Assembly: GCA_026418055.1 (NCBI GenBank)
Contig: JAOACB010000012.1
Coordinates: forward strand, 1-60,986
Origin: Fimbriimonadales bacterium
Lineage (GTDB): Bacteria; Armatimonadota; Fimbriimonadia; Fimbriimonadales; Fimbriimonadaceae
DNA: 60,986 bases
Direction of reading: 5' to 3'
The first letter of the stretch is position 1, and each line of letters begins with the position of its first letter. Under the pieces are notes generated by a model, which saw nothing but the letters and a program-made list of their open reading frames with translations, did not search any database and was not told the DNA's origin. A program made the translations under genes and the position numbers. Of this stretch, positions 15,627 to 23,615 are shown piece by piece.

Positions 15627-16589
15627 CTACTGAACCGGCTGACCAGTGAGCGGATCGATGACCTGGCTGCCTCCCAGAGAATAGGCGATGGTCCCCCACA
15701 GGTAGCGGTTCGGCGAGAAGGTCCGATAGGAGTCGACGAACTTCGCGCTCGTGTCGGCGAACACGTAGTTGTTGCCCTTGTTGAACCGGCCGGGATGGGC
15801 GTAGCGGATGGTCAGGTCCAGGTTGCCCGTCACACGGACGCCTTCGTTGCACCGCCAGACCGCGCTCAGCGTCTGGGGGGTGATGGCCTCGAACGGCAGG
15901 TCGCTGGCCGAAGGCAGCTGCGTGCCGCTGTAGTCGCGCTGGCCGCGCCGAGCGATTCCCAGGGCGTTGCGATACGTGCGGAACTCGCCGCCCGGATCGC
16001 GCTGCAGGCAGAAGGGCGCCTCCGACATCGCCGACAGCAGGATGATGCCGGACGGGTTCTCGACGATCGTGGCGGACACGGGCTGGGCCGTGTCGGACGG
16101 CTGGCGCTTGCGCGGCATGAGCAGCTGGTTGCCGACGTAGGACAGCCGTCCGACCTGCAGCGTGTAGGTGCCGGGCACGTAGTTCTGCTGGACGCACCCG
16201 TTCGTCTGCACGCCGGGAGCTCCGAAGCCGCGGTTGTTGGTGGCCTCGTCCCAGCAACCGGGGGCCCAGCCACCGTTCTTGTCGGCGGGGCTGACGAAGA
16301 TCTGCTCGTTCTTGACGTAGGGCAGCACCATCCACGACCAGTGGACCTCGATCGGGCCCGCGTCCGTCGCCACGCGGTGGTTCGCCACCGGGTAGACGTC
16401 GTCGAAGTCGTTCAGGTAGATCTGCAGGGCGGTGGCCAGCTGCTTCGTGTTGCTCAGGTCGGCGGCCTTCTTGGCGGCCATCTTCGCTTGGGCGAACACG
16501 GGGAACAGAATGGCGGCCAAGATCGCGATGATCGCGATCACGACCAGCAGTTCGATCAGGGTGAAGGCGGAACGCCGCACGAGGCACAT
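15627..16589 (-). CDS. Prepilin-type H-X9-DG-like (DUF1559-like) secreted protein 3
   Basis: 320 residues. [20 protein letters not shown] starts a class III signal; GTG at 16580 would give the more usual MRRSAFTLIEL. The body has NTKQLATALQIYLNDFDDVY, a Cys pair (GCWDEATN, TNGCVQQN), and a C-terminal YAHPGRFNKGNNYVFADTSA, an H-X9-DG relative with Asp-Thr in place of Asp-Gly. No Shine-Dalgarno is visible; ACTAAT ends 5 nt before ATG, so the message may be leaderless. Two Pho-box hexamers precede it. First gene of the phytase unit. Confidence 0.8.
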   Translation of the reverse strand: MCLVRRSAFTLIELLVVIAIIAILAAILFPVFAQAKMAAKKAADLSNTKQLATALQIYLNDFDDVYPVANHRVATDAGPIEVHWSWMVLPYVKNEQIFVSPADKNGGWAPGCWDEATNNRGFGAPGVQTNGCVQQNYVPGTYTLQVGRLSYVGNQLLMPRKRQPSDTAQPVSATIVENPSGIILLSAMSEAPFCLQRDPGGEFRTYRNALGIARRGQRDYSGTQLPSASDLPFEAITPQTLSAVWRCNEGVRVTGNLDLTIRYAHPGRFNKGNNYVFADTSAKFVDSYRTFSPNRYLWGTIAYSLGGSQVIDPLTGQPVQ

Positions 16590-16613
16590 TGGGCATTAGT
16601 GTGCTTGCGCGTC

Positions 16614-16630
16614 GTTAAGACAACGTTAAG
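16614..16630 (-). promoter_or_regulatory. Pho-box-like tandem CTTAAC repeat
   Basis: Two perfect CTTAAC hexamers on the minus strand (16630-16625 and 16619-16614) separated by GTTGT, an exact 11-bp period. A possible -10, ACTAAT (16600-16595), is 13 nt further and 5 nt before the ATG of prepilin-like gene 3. The region is shared with the divergent SGNH hydrolase gene. Confidence 0.65.
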
Positions 16631-16638
16631 GCGGGCCA

Positions 16639-16706
16639 GGGTCCCAGCGGCAAACAGGCTGGGATCCCTCGGCCAGCCAACCTCCCTCTGTTACCGCAGA
16701 GGGAGG
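16639..16706 (+). promoter_or_regulatory. Two successive hairpins in the SGNH hydrolase leader
   Basis: Hairpin 1 pairs GGGTCCCAGC (16639-16648) with GCTGGGATCCC (16658-16668, one bulge). Hairpin 2 is a perfect 10-bp stem, CCTCCCTCTG (16681-16690) with CAGAGGGAGG (16697-16706). The only purine-rich ribosome site, GGGAGG at 16701-16706, lies inside the second stem, 13 nt before ATG. Translation could therefore be gated by folding. Confidence 0.5.
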
Positions 16707-16719
16707 ATCTTCAAAGACC

Positions 16720-17346
16720 ATGAAGCTGCAAAACGGACAGACCGTTCTCTTCCAAGGCGACAGCATCACCGACTGCGGCCGGGATCGCAACGACCCGGCC
16801 AGCCTGGGGTTCGGCTACGCGATGATGGTCGGAGCCTGGGTGGGAGCCAGCCACCCCGACTTGGGCATCCGTTTCCTCAACCGGGGCATCAGCGGCGACC
16901 GCGTCAAGGATCTGGAGGCGCGCTGGGAACGCGACGCGATCGAGCTTCGTCCCGACTGGCTCAGCATCCTGATCGGCATCAACGACGTCTGGCGTCGCTA
17001 CGATGCGAACGATCCCACGACGGTGGACGCCTTCCAAGCGACCTACCGGCGGATTCTGCAGAGGGCCGCGGACGCGAACATCCAGAACCTCGTGCTCCTC
17101 GAGCCGTTCGTGCTGCCTTTCCCCGAGGACCGCTGCGCGTGGCGCGAGGACCTTGACCCGAAGATCGACGCCGTGCGGTGCCTCGCGAGGGAGTTCGGCG
17201 CGATCTACGTGCCGCTCGACGGGCTCTTCGCCTCCGCCGCGGCTCGGCGGGAGCCTTCGTTCTGGGCTCCGGACGGCGTGCATCCCAGCGCGGCGGGGCA
17301 CGCGCTGATCGCCCAGGCTTGGTTGCGCGCGGTCGGCGCGTTGTGA
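16720..17346 (+). CDS. SGNH/GDSL-family hydrolase
   Basis: 208 residues, no signal peptide. Block I FQGDSITDCGR (Ser nucleophile), block II NRGISGDR, block III IGINDVWRR (oxyanion Asn), block V APDGVHPSAAGHAL (Asp and His of the triad). Fits cytoplasmic carbohydrate esterases or lysophospholipase-like SGNH enzymes. With glycoside hydrolases around it, deacetylation of sugars is plausible but unproven. It is divergent from the Pho-box locus. Confidence 0.85.
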   Translation: MKLQNGQTVLFQGDSITDCGRDRNDPASLGFGYAMMVGAWVGASHPDLGIRFLNRGISGDRVKDLEARWERDAIELRPDWLSILIGINDVWRRYDANDPTTVDAFQATYRRILQRAADANIQNLVLLEPFVLPFPEDRCAWREDLDPKIDAVRCLAREFGAIYVPLDGLFASAAARREPSFWAPDGVHPSAAGHALIAQAWLRAVGAL

Positions 17347-17390
17347 AGGCTCGGCAGGAAATTCGTTAACGGCCGACGAACGTCGGAAGC

Positions 17391-19344
17391 ATGACTTCGC
17401 TTCTCGCTCTCGGTTTGGCGGCCTCGCTGCCCGGTGCCGGACAGGGATTCGTGCTGCAGGCGGGTCCCGAGTGGATCCCCATCCCGATGCCGATGGACGT
17501 GGTTCGAGGTTCGGCGCTCGATTGGGCCCCGCGCCGTCCCGAGCCGTGTGGAGCGCGGGGCTGGCTCATCGTCAACCGACAGGGCAAGTTCGCCTTCGAG
17601 AAAACGCCGGACCGCGAGGAGCGCTTCTACGGAGCGAACCTCTGCTTCTCCTCGATGTTCATGAACAAGCGGGAGAGCGAGAGGCTGGCGCGGCGGCTCG
17701 CCGCGATGGGCTACAACACGGTGCGGCTGCACCACTATGACGGAGAGCTCACGAACGATGCGGATCCCCGCGACAGCACGAGGATTTCTCCGGAAAAGCT
17801 CGACCGACTCGACTACCTCGTGTCCCAGCTGAAGAGGCAAGGACTGTACGTCTCGATCGACCTGTACACGATCCGGCGCATCCGCCCCGGCGAGGTGCTC
17901 CCAGGGGAGACTGGGATGGACGAGTTCAAAGCCCTGCTGCTGGTGTCCGAAAGGGCTCGGGAGAACTGGTTCCGGTTCGCCCGAAACCTGCTGGAGCACA
18001 AGAATCCGTACACCGGATTGGCGTGGAAGGACGATCCGACGATCGCGTGGATCTGTTTGGTCAACGAGAACAACTTCGGCAGCGCGGCGCGCGGCCTTTC
18101 GCCGCAAGGGAAGGGCCTGTTCGACGAGGCCTACCGCAAGGACGGCCATGAGGGCGGATGGCAGTGGGGCACGCAGGAGGGCGCTCTGTGGGCTTCGCGC
18201 AAGCACGCGGAGGCGTTCCGCTGGATGCGCGACCGCCTTCGCTCGATCGGGGTGCGCGCTCTGCTCACCGACAACAACGGGTGGTACAACCAGCAAGGCC
18301 TGTTGCTGAACCGGGAGCAGCTGGATTACGTGGACGACCACTTCTACTGGGACCACCCCCGCTTCCTGGGCGACAGCTGGGGCTTGCCCTCGCAGGGATG
18401 GCAGGTGGGACGCAGCGCCATCCCCGAGGTCGGCGGCGGCCTGCGAACGATGGGCCTGACGAGGCTGGACGGCAAGCCGTTCACGTGCACCGAATGGAAC
18501 TTCTCGTCGCCGAATGCCCACCGTATCGAGGGAGGCCTGCTCGCGGGGGCGATCGCCGCGCGCCAAGCCTGGGACAGGTCTCTGGCGGTTCGCATGGTCG
18601 CACGACGCCGAGAACGTGCGGAGACCTCGCCCGATCAACTACTTCGACGTGCAGTCCGATCCTCTGCAGCAGGCGAGCGAGAGGGCCGTGGTGGCGCTGT
18701 TCCTCAAGCGGCACCTCGCTCCCTCGCCGGCCTCGGCGGTCGTGAGGCTGGATCCGATCGGTCACGCGCACTGGGCCTATGCCTCGCCGATCACGGAGCA
18801 GGTGTTCACGCGCCGATACTCGACCTCCTCGGCAGAGGGTGGGGACGGCAACGTCCCTCCAAGCGGAACCCCCGCGCCGGTTTCCGTGGATCGGGAGAGG
18901 GGCACGCTCACCGTGGCATCGCCGCAGACCTGTGGCGTCGTGGGCCCCGCTGGCAGCGACCTGACGGCCGGCGTGTTGCGGGCCGAGTTGCGGGAGGCCT
19001 TCGCAGCCCTGTGGGTTTCCTCGCTCACCGGCAAGCCCCTCGCCGAGAGCGAGCGCGCCCTGCTGGTGTTCGCGACCGACGTGCAGAACTCCGGCATGCG
19101 CTACCGGGCGGCCGACCGCCTCGTGTTGGAGGCTTGGGGCGACGTGCCGCACCTTGCCCGCCGCGGGTCGGCGAGGGTGAGCCTGGCCCTCAGCGAACCG
19201 CAGAACGTGGAGTTTCACCGCCTCGACCTGGCAGGCAGGCGCGTGGCCAAGGTTCCAGCTCGCGTCGAGCAGGGCAGGCTGACCTTCCAGGTCGCGATCG
19301 CACCGGACTCCCCAACCTTCTACTACGAGCTGGTGAGGCGCTAG
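17391..19344 (+). pseudogene. Clan GH-A glycoside hydrolase interrupted by one frameshift
   Basis: The reading frame is intact from ATG 17391 to about 18575, then continues in another frame to the stop at 19344; removing one base (the A at 18576 in TGGGACAGGTCTC) joins them as ARQAWD-GLWRFAWSHDAENV. The joined product would be about 650 residues: signal peptide, a TIM barrel with acid/base Glu in LVNENNFG and nucleophile Glu in FTCTEWNFSS, then a C-terminal beta-domain. This resembles GH5/GH42-like enzymes. It may be a sequencing error or a recent mutation. The end overlaps the convergent sialidase stop by four bases (CTAG). Confidence 0.75.
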
Positions 19345-20441
19345 AGGTTCGCGTTTCGGACCATGCGGTCCGTTTCGTCCAAACGCAACCGTACGCAGAG
19401 GATGTAAGGCTCCTCTCCCTTGGTCCAGTGGCCGTAGGTGACGGCCACCACCGTGCCGTCAGGCAGCACCTCCAAGCCCGGGTAGCCGCAGTCCCAGCTG
19501 TCCACGTTGTCCTTGAGCCGCACCCGGTATTGGCCCGGGGTTCCGCGAACGAGGTCCTCGTAGCGACCCACCCACAGGATCCAGTCGCCCTTGGTGGGCC
19601 CCTCCGCCATGTCGCGGAAGGTCACCAGCAGCCTTCCATCCTTCGCGTACTTGCAGGTGTGGCGGTCTCCCGTCAGCGTGGCGGGCAACTCGCGGGGTGG
19701 CGTCCACGTCCAGGCCTCGTCGTCGCTGAACATCACGTGGCTGTTCCTGCGACGGGCGTTCTCCCTCAGGAGCAGGGCGATCTGGCGACCGTTCGGCGAG
19801 CGCACGGAGCCGGGCTCGCACAGATGCACCTCGGATCCCGACCAGATGGCCCTTGGCTCCGTCCAGGTCAGGCCTCCATCCGCGGATTCCGACTGGAAGA
19901 GCGTGAAGGAGCCGGCGAAACGGCCTGCGTTGCGGAAGAACCTGCCGTCGTCGTGGAACCAGGCCGCGTAGCGGCCGTCGCGCAGCCTCTCCAGCGAGCC
20001 CATCACGACGATCCCGCCCCAATCGCCCACTGGCGACAATGGGGTCCACGTGCGGCCGTCGTCCTCGCTCACCGCCAAGCGGGCCGGATACAGGCCCGAC
20101 CAGAGGATCAGCCGCCGGCGACCCGTCTTGGGGTCGATCGTCCGGTGGATCGTGGGGGTCTCCAAGGACGTGGCCCAGTTCTGCGGCACGGGCAACCGGA
20201 AGGACCAGGTCCGTCCGCCGTCGCGGCTGCGCTTGAGAACGATCGGGCCCTTGCCGTGCCCCATCGGGTAGGCGGCCAGGATGGTCCTGCCGTCCTCGAG
20301 AAGGACCGTCGACACGTGGCCGAGGTATTGGCCAGGCTGTCGGTCGACGACGACTTGGCGCGACGCGTCGCCGTCGAGATCGATCATGGGGATGTTCGGC
20401 TCGGAGGGGACCATGGAGCTCAACAGAACGGGAAGAACCAT
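19341..20441 (-). CDS. BNR-repeat sialidase-like protein (exo-alpha-sialidase family)
   Basis: 366 residues. Asp-box repeats [24 protein letters not shown] and a degraded SDDEAWTW mark a six-bladed propeller of the BNR_2/sialidase type. Other family features: [40 protein letters not shown] (catalytic Glu region), and [20 protein letters not shown]. It probably releases terminal sugars (not necessarily sialic acid). The N-terminus from ATG 20441 is short for a signal peptide, so an earlier start is possible. Convergent with the GH-A gene. Confidence 0.8.
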   Translation of the reverse strand: MVLPVLLSSMVPSEPNIPMIDLDGDASRQVVVDRQPGQYLGHVSTVLLEDGRTILAAYPMGHGKGPIVLKRSRDGGRTWSFRLPVPQNWATSLETPTIHRTIDPKTGRRRLILWSGLYPARLAVSEDDGRTWTPLSPVGDWGGIVVMGSLERLRDGRYAAWFHDDGRFFRNAGRFAGSFTLFQSESADGGLTWTEPRAIWSGSEVHLCEPGSVRSPNGRQIALLLRENARRRNSHVMFSDDEAWTWTPPRELPATLTGDRHTCKYAKDGRLLVTFRDMAEGPTKGDWILWVGRYEDLVRGTPGQYRVRLKDNVDSWDCGYPGLEVLPDGTVVAVTYGHWTKGEEPYILCVRLRLDETDRMVRNANL

Positions 20442-20535
20442 GGCATCGGCGATACCCCAAGGCTGGCCCTGGGGCTTCCCGGCCTATGGACCCAGGCGGG
20501 GCGGACACCGGCTTTCCTGCGGTGTAAGAAGAGGC

Positions 20536-21039
20536 ATGAGGTGGTGGATCTGGACGGCGATCGCGTCCGCCGCGGCCTCCCTGGCCGCGAGCGGGGCGCT
20601 CTCGGGCCGGGATCGGAGAGAGCCTCCGCGCAAGGATCCAGCGATGATGACCGAATCCGATTGGAAGGCCAAACTGACACCCGAACAGTACGCGGTGCTT
20701 CGCGAGAAAGGCACCGAGAGGCCCTACTCGGGCAAGTACTGGGACTTCAAAGGCAAGGGCGACTACCACTGCGCGGGCTGCGGTCAGCTCCTCTTTCGAT
20801 CGACGACGAAGTTCGACAGCGGATGCGGCTGGCCGAGCTTCTACGAGGCGGCCGAGCCCGGGGCCATCGAATACCACGAGGATCGGTCGTTCGGCATGAT
20901 CCGCACCGAAGTGGTCTGCAGCAGGTGCAAGGGGCACCTTGGACACGTGTTCGACGACGGCCCGCCGCCGACCGGCAAGCGCTACTGCATCAACTCGGTC
21001 GCGATGGAGTTCCGTCCGTTGCCTGAGCCGAAGCGCTGA
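20536..21039 (+). CDS. msrB: Peptide-methionine (R)-S-oxide reductase, membrane-anchored or exported
   Basis: 167 residues from ATG 20536 (AAGAGG just upstream). The first ~30 residues include a hydrophobic helix ([20 protein letters not shown]). The MsrB domain then follows: [20 protein letters not shown], zinc pairs CAGCG and [25 protein letters not shown], and the catalytic [11 protein letters not shown]. It repairs oxidised methionine in the envelope. The 3' end overlaps the convergent REC-PAS gene by 50 bases. Confidence 0.93.
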   Translation: MRWWIWTAIASAAASLAASGALSGRDRREPPRKDPAMMTESDWKAKLTPEQYAVLREKGTERPYSGKYWDFKGKGDYHCAGCGQLLFRSTTKFDSGCGWPSFYEAAEPGAIEYHEDRSFGMIRTEVVCSRCKGHLGHVFDDGPPPTGKRYCINSVAMEFRPLPEPKR

Positions 21040-22438
21040 CGGCCACCACGAGATGCAGCTTGTTGCGTCCGAAGCGCGTCCCTAGCGGGGTCAGCAACAC
21101 CGGACGCCTCGTTCCGCCTTGCAGCACCACCTCGGCGGTTCGGTCGTCGCCGACGGGCCACGGGTGGATCCTTGCCCCGCTCCACTCCTGAGCGTGAGCG
21201 TTCGCGTGGGCGATCCTGCCGCAGCCGTTCGCCAAGGCCGCCGGAATCGGGAGGTCGTCGATGGCCACCAGCGCTCCCAGGCTGGTGTTGGCTGGTCGGC
21301 AGACGGTGACGAGCAGTCGCCCGTCCGATTCGGGGTGGTGGAACAGATCCCGGCGCAACGCCACCGGAAGCCAGGAGCCCTCTCGCGAGCGCGCTTGGAA
21401 AACGAGGTAGGAGCCACCGTTCGAACCCGGACCGAACTCGGCGAGGAACGCAGGAAGGTGCTCGGGATGGACCCGCTCCTGAGGAAACCCGTCTGCCGCG
21501 ATCGCGCAACTCTCCAACCCTTGGGGGACGTGCTCGAACAGCCGCTCCCCCGTGGAGGGGTCGTCGACGGCGATGGCGTACCCCCCGAGTTCGGAGAGGG
21601 CCGCAAGCACCGTGTGCGAGTCGGTCAGCCTCCGCAGGGCCTTGGACTCGGTCGAGACATCGACCACCACCCAGAGGAGCCCCGAGACCGCCTCGCCGGG
21701 ACCCTGCGTGATAGCCCGGCCGGATACCAGCACGGGCAACGGGCTGCCGCCTCGGCGCAGGAGCATCGCTGGCGCGACGAAGCCCTCCCGCTCGAACTCC
21801 AGGCACTGCCCCACCAGCGCGTGGATTCCCGCGGCGTCGCTCGTTCGGAACAGGCCGATCCATGGCTGGCGGATCAGACTGGAGCGCGCCAGACCCGCCA
21901 TCTCGGCGAGCTTGTCGTTGGCGTCCACGATCGCTCCCTCGTTGTCGGTGGTGGCCAGACCCACGAGAGGCAGTTCGAAGTAGCTTCGGAACCGCCTCTC
22001 GCTCGCCCGAAGAATGGCGGCGGCCTCCTCGAGCTCGCGGCGCTTCTGGGCTAGCGCGAGCGCGGATCGCACGCTCGGCCCCAGCATGGCGAGCTGGTCC
22101 TTCTGCACGTAGTCGTCCGCCCCTTCCTTCATCAGCCCGACGGCGGTTGGAAGGTCGATCTGGCCGGACACGATGATCAAGGGAAGGTTGGGCCGCATCT
22201 CCCGCACCAACCGAACGGCGGTCGGCGCATCGAAGCCTGGCATCTGGTGATCGGAGGTGACGAGGTCCCACTCGGCGTGCCTCAGGGCGTTGCGCACGTC
22301 CTCAGGCTTCGTCACCTGGAGGTGCTCCACGTAGAACCCCTCCCGCCGTAGCTCGCGCAGGATGAGGCGCGCGTCGTCTTCGCTGTCCTCGATCATCAGG
22401 ACGCGCAGCAGGGCGCCTTCGGTGTCGCTATGGTTCAT
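20990..22438 (-). CDS. Response regulator with N-terminal receiver and PAS domain
   Basis: About 482 residues from ATG 22438. A receiver domain (first ~125 residues) has the acidic pocket [14 protein letters not shown], phospho-acceptor Asp in [13 protein letters not shown], the Ser in IIVSGQID, and Lys in [14 protein letters not shown] domain follows ([34 protein letters not shown]). The remainder is alpha/beta, has no recognisable kinase, HTH, GGDEF or EAL motif, and may hold another degenerate PAS fold. A sensory relay whose output is unknown. Alternative starts up to 22516 exist but add unconserved sequence. Confidence 0.8.
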   Translation of the reverse strand: MNHSDTEGALLRVLMIEDSEDDARLILRELRREGFYVEHLQVTKPEDVRNALRHAEWDLVTSDHQMPGFDAPTAVRLVREMRPNLPLIIVSGQIDLPTAVGLMKEGADDYVQKDQLAMLGPSVRSALALAQKRRELEEAAAILRASERRFRSYFELPLVGLATTDNEGAIVDANDKLAEMAGLARSSLIRQPWIGLFRTSDAAGIHALVGQCLEFEREGFVAPAMLLRRGGSPLPVLVSGRAITQGPGEAVSGLLWVVVDVSTESKALRRLTDSHTVLAALSELGGYAIAVDDPSTGERLFEHVPQGLESCAIAADGFPQERVHPEHLPAFLAEFGPGSNGGSYLVFQARSREGSWLPVALRRDLFHHPESDGRLLVTVCRPANTSLGALVAIDDLPIPAALANGCGRIAHANAHAQEWSGARIHPWPVGDDRTAEVVLQGGTRRPVLLTPLGTRFGRNKLHLVVAVSASAQATDGTPSRPS

Positions 22439-22599
22439 GGGGTTCCAAGGGCTCGCTAGCATTTTGGCCCTCGCGAATCCTCCGACGGATGGTCCTTCTT
22501 GCGCAGTTTCCCGCAAGGGCCCGCGCGGACTTGTCTATCGCAGCGTCTCCAGAAAACTTGCCAGAAAGCCGATGGTTGAGAGTGCGGAAGAGGCATGGT

Positions 22600-23055
22600 A
22601 TGGTTCATCGGCGCGCGCGCGGAGCGTTGCTCGTAGACCTGCTGGTGGCCCTCGGGGTCATGCTCGTCGCGACGTTGGGGTTTCTGTCGCTGTTCCCCGC
22701 AGCCCACCGCGCCCAAGCCCTGTCCGCCGAACGGTCGGTGGCTGCCAAGATCGCCAGCCGCATGATCGAGCACCTGCAGATGCTGCCCCGCCGGGACCTG
22801 AGCTACGCCTCCCTGCGCCAGCTGAACCTGATCGACGAGACGCCCACCTCCAGCCCCTTCTCCTTCACGCGCCTGCCGTTGGACGACGGCGCGGTGTACT
22901 CTCCGGCGCAGGCGCTGCCGGGTGGCACCGGCACCATGACGGTGGTGCCGCTGAACCACGGAGCCACGATGGTGGTTCTGGAGATCCGCTGGACCTCGCG
23001 GTCGGGACGCGAGGCGAGCTATCGCACAGGCACCGTGCTCGGGAGGTTCCGATGA
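22600..23055 (+). CDS. PilV-like minor prepilin
   Basis: 151 residues from ATG 22600 (GGAAGAGG upstream). N-terminus RRARGALLVDLLVALGVMLV has the hydrophobic class III helix with Gly at -1, though Asp replaces the usual Glu5. FLSLFPAAHRAQALSAERSV and KIASRMIEHLQML are typical of PilV/GspI-type minor pilins. First gene of a three-gene operon; it overlaps the next by ATGA. Confidence 0.7.
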   Translation: MVHRRARGALLVDLLVALGVMLVATLGFLSLFPAAHRAQALSAERSVAAKIASRMIEHLQMLPRRDLSYASLRQLNLIDETPTSSPFSFTRLPLDDGAVYSPAQALPGGTGTMTVVPLNHGATMVVLEIRWTSRSGREASYRTGTVLGRFR

Positions 23056-23615
23056 GGCAACGGGCGTTCACTCTGACGGAGCTCCTGGTGTCCGTTGGGT
23101 TGCTGGGACTCGTCGTGGGTGGGGCTTCGGCGCTGACCATCGCGGGGTTGCGACGGTACGCGAACACCCAGGCGGACGTGGACGTCACCCAGTCCGCGAC
23201 GCTGGCGGCGCAGACGGTGGTGGAGTCCGTTCGGCAGGCGATGTCGGTTCAGATTCAGAACGCTGGGTTCCGCCTGGTCTACGAGCTTCCGGCTCTGTCC
23301 GCGACGCTCGATCCGACGACAGGCGAGAGGGAACTGGCCGAGCCGTTGCGTTCGGACGGCGTGCAGAGGGCCTTCTCCGTGCAGAACGGAAGGCTGATCG
23401 ACGAGAGCACGGGCCGGGTGGTGGCCCGTGGCCTGGTGACCGTCGATCCCGAGAGGTCCTCGACCCAGTACGGGCAGACGGTCCCACCGTTCCAGCTGAC
23501 CACCATCGGCTCGCGCAGGGCCATCACCGTGAACCTGATCGGCCTGGAGCGCACGCCGGCCGGCCAACGCTACGCGCGGTTCAAGACGACCTTCATCGTG
23601 AGGAACGTGCAGTGA
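23052..23615 (+). CDS. PilW/GspJ-like minor prepilin
   Basis: 187 residues. MRQRAFTLTELLVSVGLLGL is a class III signal (Thr before Glu5), with cleavage after Ala. The rest is beta-rich with VTQSATLAAQTVVESVRQAM, as in PilW/GspJ proteins. Couples to both neighbours: ATGA overlap at its start, TGATG at its end. Likely part of a pilus or pseudopilus tip complex. Confidence 0.7.
   Translation: MRQRAFTLTELLVSVGLLGLVVGGASALTIAGLRRYANTQADVDVTQSATLAAQTVVESVRQAMSVQIQNAGFRLVYELPALSATLDPTTGERELAEPLRSDGVQRAFSVQNGRLIDESTGRVVARGLVTVDPERSSTQYGQTVPPFQLTTIGSRRAITVNLIGLERTPAGQRYARFKTTFIVRNVQ

Noticed and set aside
17366-17382. GTTAAC-N5-ACGAAC before the GH-A gene as another Pho box
   Set aside because: Only one hexamer is close to CTTAAC and the second matches poorly, so it does not reach the standard of the other three arrays.
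18580-21026. Long open frame continuing the GH-A gene to 1211 residues
   Set aside because: After the frameshift near 18576 it runs antisense through the sialidase gene and out of frame through msrB with no recognisable domain. It is open only because of high GC.
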